NCBI RefSeq assembly: GCF_040882025.1
Contig: NZ_JBBECC010000072.1
Coordinates: 1-33,569, forward strand
Direction: 5' to 3'
Origin: Parvibaculum sp040882025
GTDB taxonomy: Bacteria > Pseudomonadota > Alphaproteobacteria > Parvibaculales > Parvibaculaceae
DNA length: 33,569 bases
The notes under the pieces are model-generated. The model did not search any database, had not been told where the DNA came from, and was given only the letters and a program-made list of their open reading frames with translations. A program made the translations under genes and the position numbers. Below are positions 31,873 to 33,569 of the stretch, piece after piece. Position 1 is the first letter of the stretch. Every line of letters begins with the position of its first letter.

Positions 31873-32163
31873 TTGGGAAGCATCGTCCGATTTCCCGGCG
31901 ATCTCGTCACCGAGCATGACCGCCGGCGCCTCAAGGCTGCCGCAGAGGGCTCGCCTTTCGACCTCGAGTTTCGCAAGAACGGGCAAGGCGTGACCGCGCC
32001 CTACCTGACGCGCTGCGGGCATATGCGGCCGAGTTTCCGGCTGCGCAAGACACAGGATGGCTGGGAGGCGATTGCGCTCGGCGCCGAGGAAACCGGCATG
32101 GTCGCCGCGCAGGGACGAAGCGCCGAGGACCTTTTCCGCGGGCTCGGCCCGCGCCCGGATTGA
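31873..32163 (+). CDS. small protein of unknown function
   Basis: An ORF of 96 residues from a TTG start (AAGG 3-5 nt upstream), or 133 from GTG at 31762. I prefer the shorter form because the upstream part reads as low-complexity, but neither start is well supported. The product is basic and soluble: HDRRRLKAAAEGSPFDLEF near the start, then PYLTRCGHMRPSFRLRK with a Cys-His pair and a terminal AQGRSAEDLF. Codon use is like that of neighbouring genes. It ends 36 bp before the next serine hydrolase. I do not recognise its family. Confidence 0.5.
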   Translation: MGSIVRFPGDLVTEHDRRRLKAAAEGSPFDLEFRKNGQGVTAPYLTRCGHMRPSFRLRKTQDGWEAIALGAEETGMVAAQGRSAEDLFRGLGPRPD

Positions 32164-32199
32164 ACACAACAAAAAGAACACTCACGCAAGGAAACGCCC

Positions 32200-33441
32200 A
32201 TGAACATCATGCCCCGCATTTCGAAGCCCGAAGATGTCGGCCTCGACGCTGACCGGCTCGCCAACATCCCCAATTATTTCAGCTCCTATGTCGACCGGGG
32301 AAAGCTTGCGGGCTTTTCGACGCTGGTTTCGCGGGGCGGCGAGATCGCGCATTTCGAGATTCGGGGCAATCGCGACCGCGAGCGCGGGCTGCCGATGGAG
32401 AAGGACACGATCTTCCGCATCTATTCGATGACGAAGCCGATCACCAGCCTTGCCCTGATGATGCTTTACGAGGAAGGGCACTTCCAGCTCAACCATCCGG
32501 TGTCGCGCTACATCCCCGAATTCAAGAACCTTAAAGTCTGGGCCGGCGGCACCGCGGAAAAATACGAAACAGTGCCCTGCGTGCGGGAAATGACCATCCG
32601 TGATCTGCTGACCCATACGTCGGGCCTCACCTATGGCTTCATGTATGCCCATCCGGTCGACCAGCTTTATCGCAATGCCGGCATCGACGGCGCCAATACG
32701 GTGAAGCTGACGCTGAAGGAAATGGTGACGGCGCTCGCCGACATTCCGCTGCTGTTCTCGCCCGGCGAACAATGGAGCTATTCGGTCTCGACCGATGTAT
32801 GCGGCTATCTCGTCGAAGTGTTGTCGGGACGGCCACTCGACGAGTTCCTCGCGAGCCGCATCTTCGCGCCGCTCGGCATGGTCGATACCGGCTTCTTCGT
32901 GCCGAAGGACAAGCTCGGCCGCTTCGCGACCAATTATTTCAAGGATCCGAAAAGCGGCAAGCAGGGCATCATGGATATCGGCGACGAGAGCAGCAGCTAT
33001 GCGAAACCGCCGAAATTCCTGTCGGGCGGCGGCGGCCTCGTTTCGACCATGATCGACTATTGGCGCTTCTGCCAGATGCTGCTCAATGGCGGCGAACTCG
33101 AAGGCGTCCGGCTCTGCTCGCCCAAGACCATCGAATTCATGACGCTGAACCATCTGCCGGGCGGCAAACGGATGAACGAAATGTCGAACTCGGCCTTCAG
33201 CGAGCTCGCGCCGGCGGGCGCCGGCTTCGGCCTCGGCTTCCAGGTGACGCTCGATCCGGCGGAATCGCCTACGATAGGCTCTCCCGGCAACTTCTCCTGG
33301 GGCGGCGCGGCTTCGACCTATTTCTGGATCGATCCCGAAGAAGAAATGATCGCCATTTTCATGACGCAGCTCTATCCCTCCTCTACCTATCCGCTGCGAC
33401 CGCAACTGCAACAGCTCGTCTACGGAGCGGTTATCGACTGA
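32200..33441 (+). CDS. serine hydrolase, beta-lactamase/EstB family
   Basis: A 413-residue class C beta-lactamase-fold esterase. Ser76 and Lys79 form YSMTKP (SxxK), Tyr194 begins YSVS, and WGGAASTYFWIDPEE supplies the KTG-like third block with Gly-Gly-Ala. The LLTHTSGLTYGF loop is another hallmark. Members hydrolyse short-chain esters, often without beta-lactamase activity. AAGGAAA lies 8-9 nt before the ATG. Like the protein at 30286 it lacks a signal peptide. It is followed 19 bp later by the EamA-type gene, suggesting one transcript. Confidence 0.92.
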   Translation: MNIMPRISKPEDVGLDADRLANIPNYFSSYVDRGKLAGFSTLVSRGGEIAHFEIRGNRDRERGLPMEKDTIFRIYSMTKPITSLALMMLYEEGHFQLNHPVSRYIPEFKNLKVWAGGTAEKYETVPCVREMTIRDLLTHTSGLTYGFMYAHPVDQLYRNAGIDGANTVKLTLKEMVTALADIPLLFSPGEQWSYSVSTDVCGYLVEVLSGRPLDEFLASRIFAPLGMVDTGFFVPKDKLGRFATNYFKDPKSGKQGIMDIGDESSSYAKPPKFLSGGGGLVSTMIDYWRFCQMLLNGGELEGVRLCSPKTIEFMTLNHLPGGKRMNEMSNSAFSELAPAGAGFGLGFQVTLDPAESPTIGSPGNFSWGGAASTYFWIDPEEEMIAIFMTQLYPSSTYPLRPQLQQLVYGAVID

Positions 33442-33460
33442 GGCGGCGGCAACGCCCATC

Positions 33461-33569
33461 ATGCCGCTCTGGATACCGATCACGATTGCCGCAGCGTTCC
33501 TGCAGAATTTGCGCTCGACGCTGCAAAAACAGCTCACCGGCGAGATGTCGGCGATGGGCGCCACCTATG
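33461..33569 (+). CDS. EamA/DMT family transporter, 5' fragment
   Basis: Only the first 36 codons lie in the window (MPLWIPITIAAAFLQNLRST and LTGEMSAMGATY). The short hydrophobic first helix followed by a Leu-Arg-Ser segment and a Gly-Ala-Thr block matches the N-terminus of EamA-family drug/metabolite transporters that begin LWIPIT. The gene is cut by the window edge. It starts 19 bp after the serine hydrolase stop. Confidence 0.6.
   Translation, partial: MPLWIPITIAAAFLQNLRSTLQKQLTGEMSAMGATY

Overview
The window is 33.6 kb of GC-rich, densely packed bacterial chromosome with no tRNA, rRNA, CRISPR array, insertion sequence or phage integrase that I could recognise. The gene families present (DUF1254/DUF1214 pair, DUF6134, a MerR-HTH citrate synthase, PhyH and TauD dioxygenases, MaoC and crotonase enzymes, GHNNGP small protein), the high GC and the ATGA-type gene overlaps all suggest an alphaproteobacterium. 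A Parvibaculum-like, lipid-degrading rhizobialean is my best guess, but this is an inference from gene content only.

Layout. (1) 112-3334: a divergent pair of citrate synthase family genes, one carrying an N-terminal MerR-type HTH, with inverted repeats between them; a TIP30-like NAD(P)-binding protein follows the HTH gene. A near-perfect triple Pho-box-like repeat lies inside the first gene. (2) 3391-4730: a 27-codon small ORF apparently coupled to an MFS exporter, whose paralogue lies at 8778-10031. (3) 6781-4737 (minus): an ArsR - VOC - SRPBCC - YceI operon with a candidate operator in front of arsR; a PhyH dioxygenase is divergent from it, followed by an orphan HTH protein. (4) 10050-12737: a crotonase and an acyl-CoA synthetase, divergent, suggesting acyl-CoA metabolism.

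(5) 12919-17348: the most interesting region. An exported DUF6134 protein is followed by a tightly overlapping four-gene operon: thermostable-hemolysin family (a GNAT/LuxI-like fold is likely), an ANL-type acyl ligase, a heme-oxygenase-like diiron oxidase candidate, and an SDR. Translational overlaps join all four. Together they look like a small pathway that activates, transfers, oxidises and reduces an acyl-derived metabolite; the product is not known to me. (6) 17443-21362: an OmpA-like exported protein, a small GHNNGP protein, MaoC hydratase, msrB and oligopeptidase B.

(7) 21431-28255: a dimethylformamidase-like protein, then a divergent module: TauD dioxygenase - DUF1214 - DUF1254 on the minus strand and a molybdate-type ABC transporter (modA, modB, short modC) - IclR regulator on the plus strand. 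Two matching 15-bp inverted repeats, one between tauD and modA and one just before iclR, suggest a single IclR regulon. (8) 28242-33569: an endoglycoceramidase-like GH5 enzyme, two serine beta-lactamase-fold hydrolases, a small membrane protein, a small unknown protein and the truncated start of an EamA-type transporter at the right edge.
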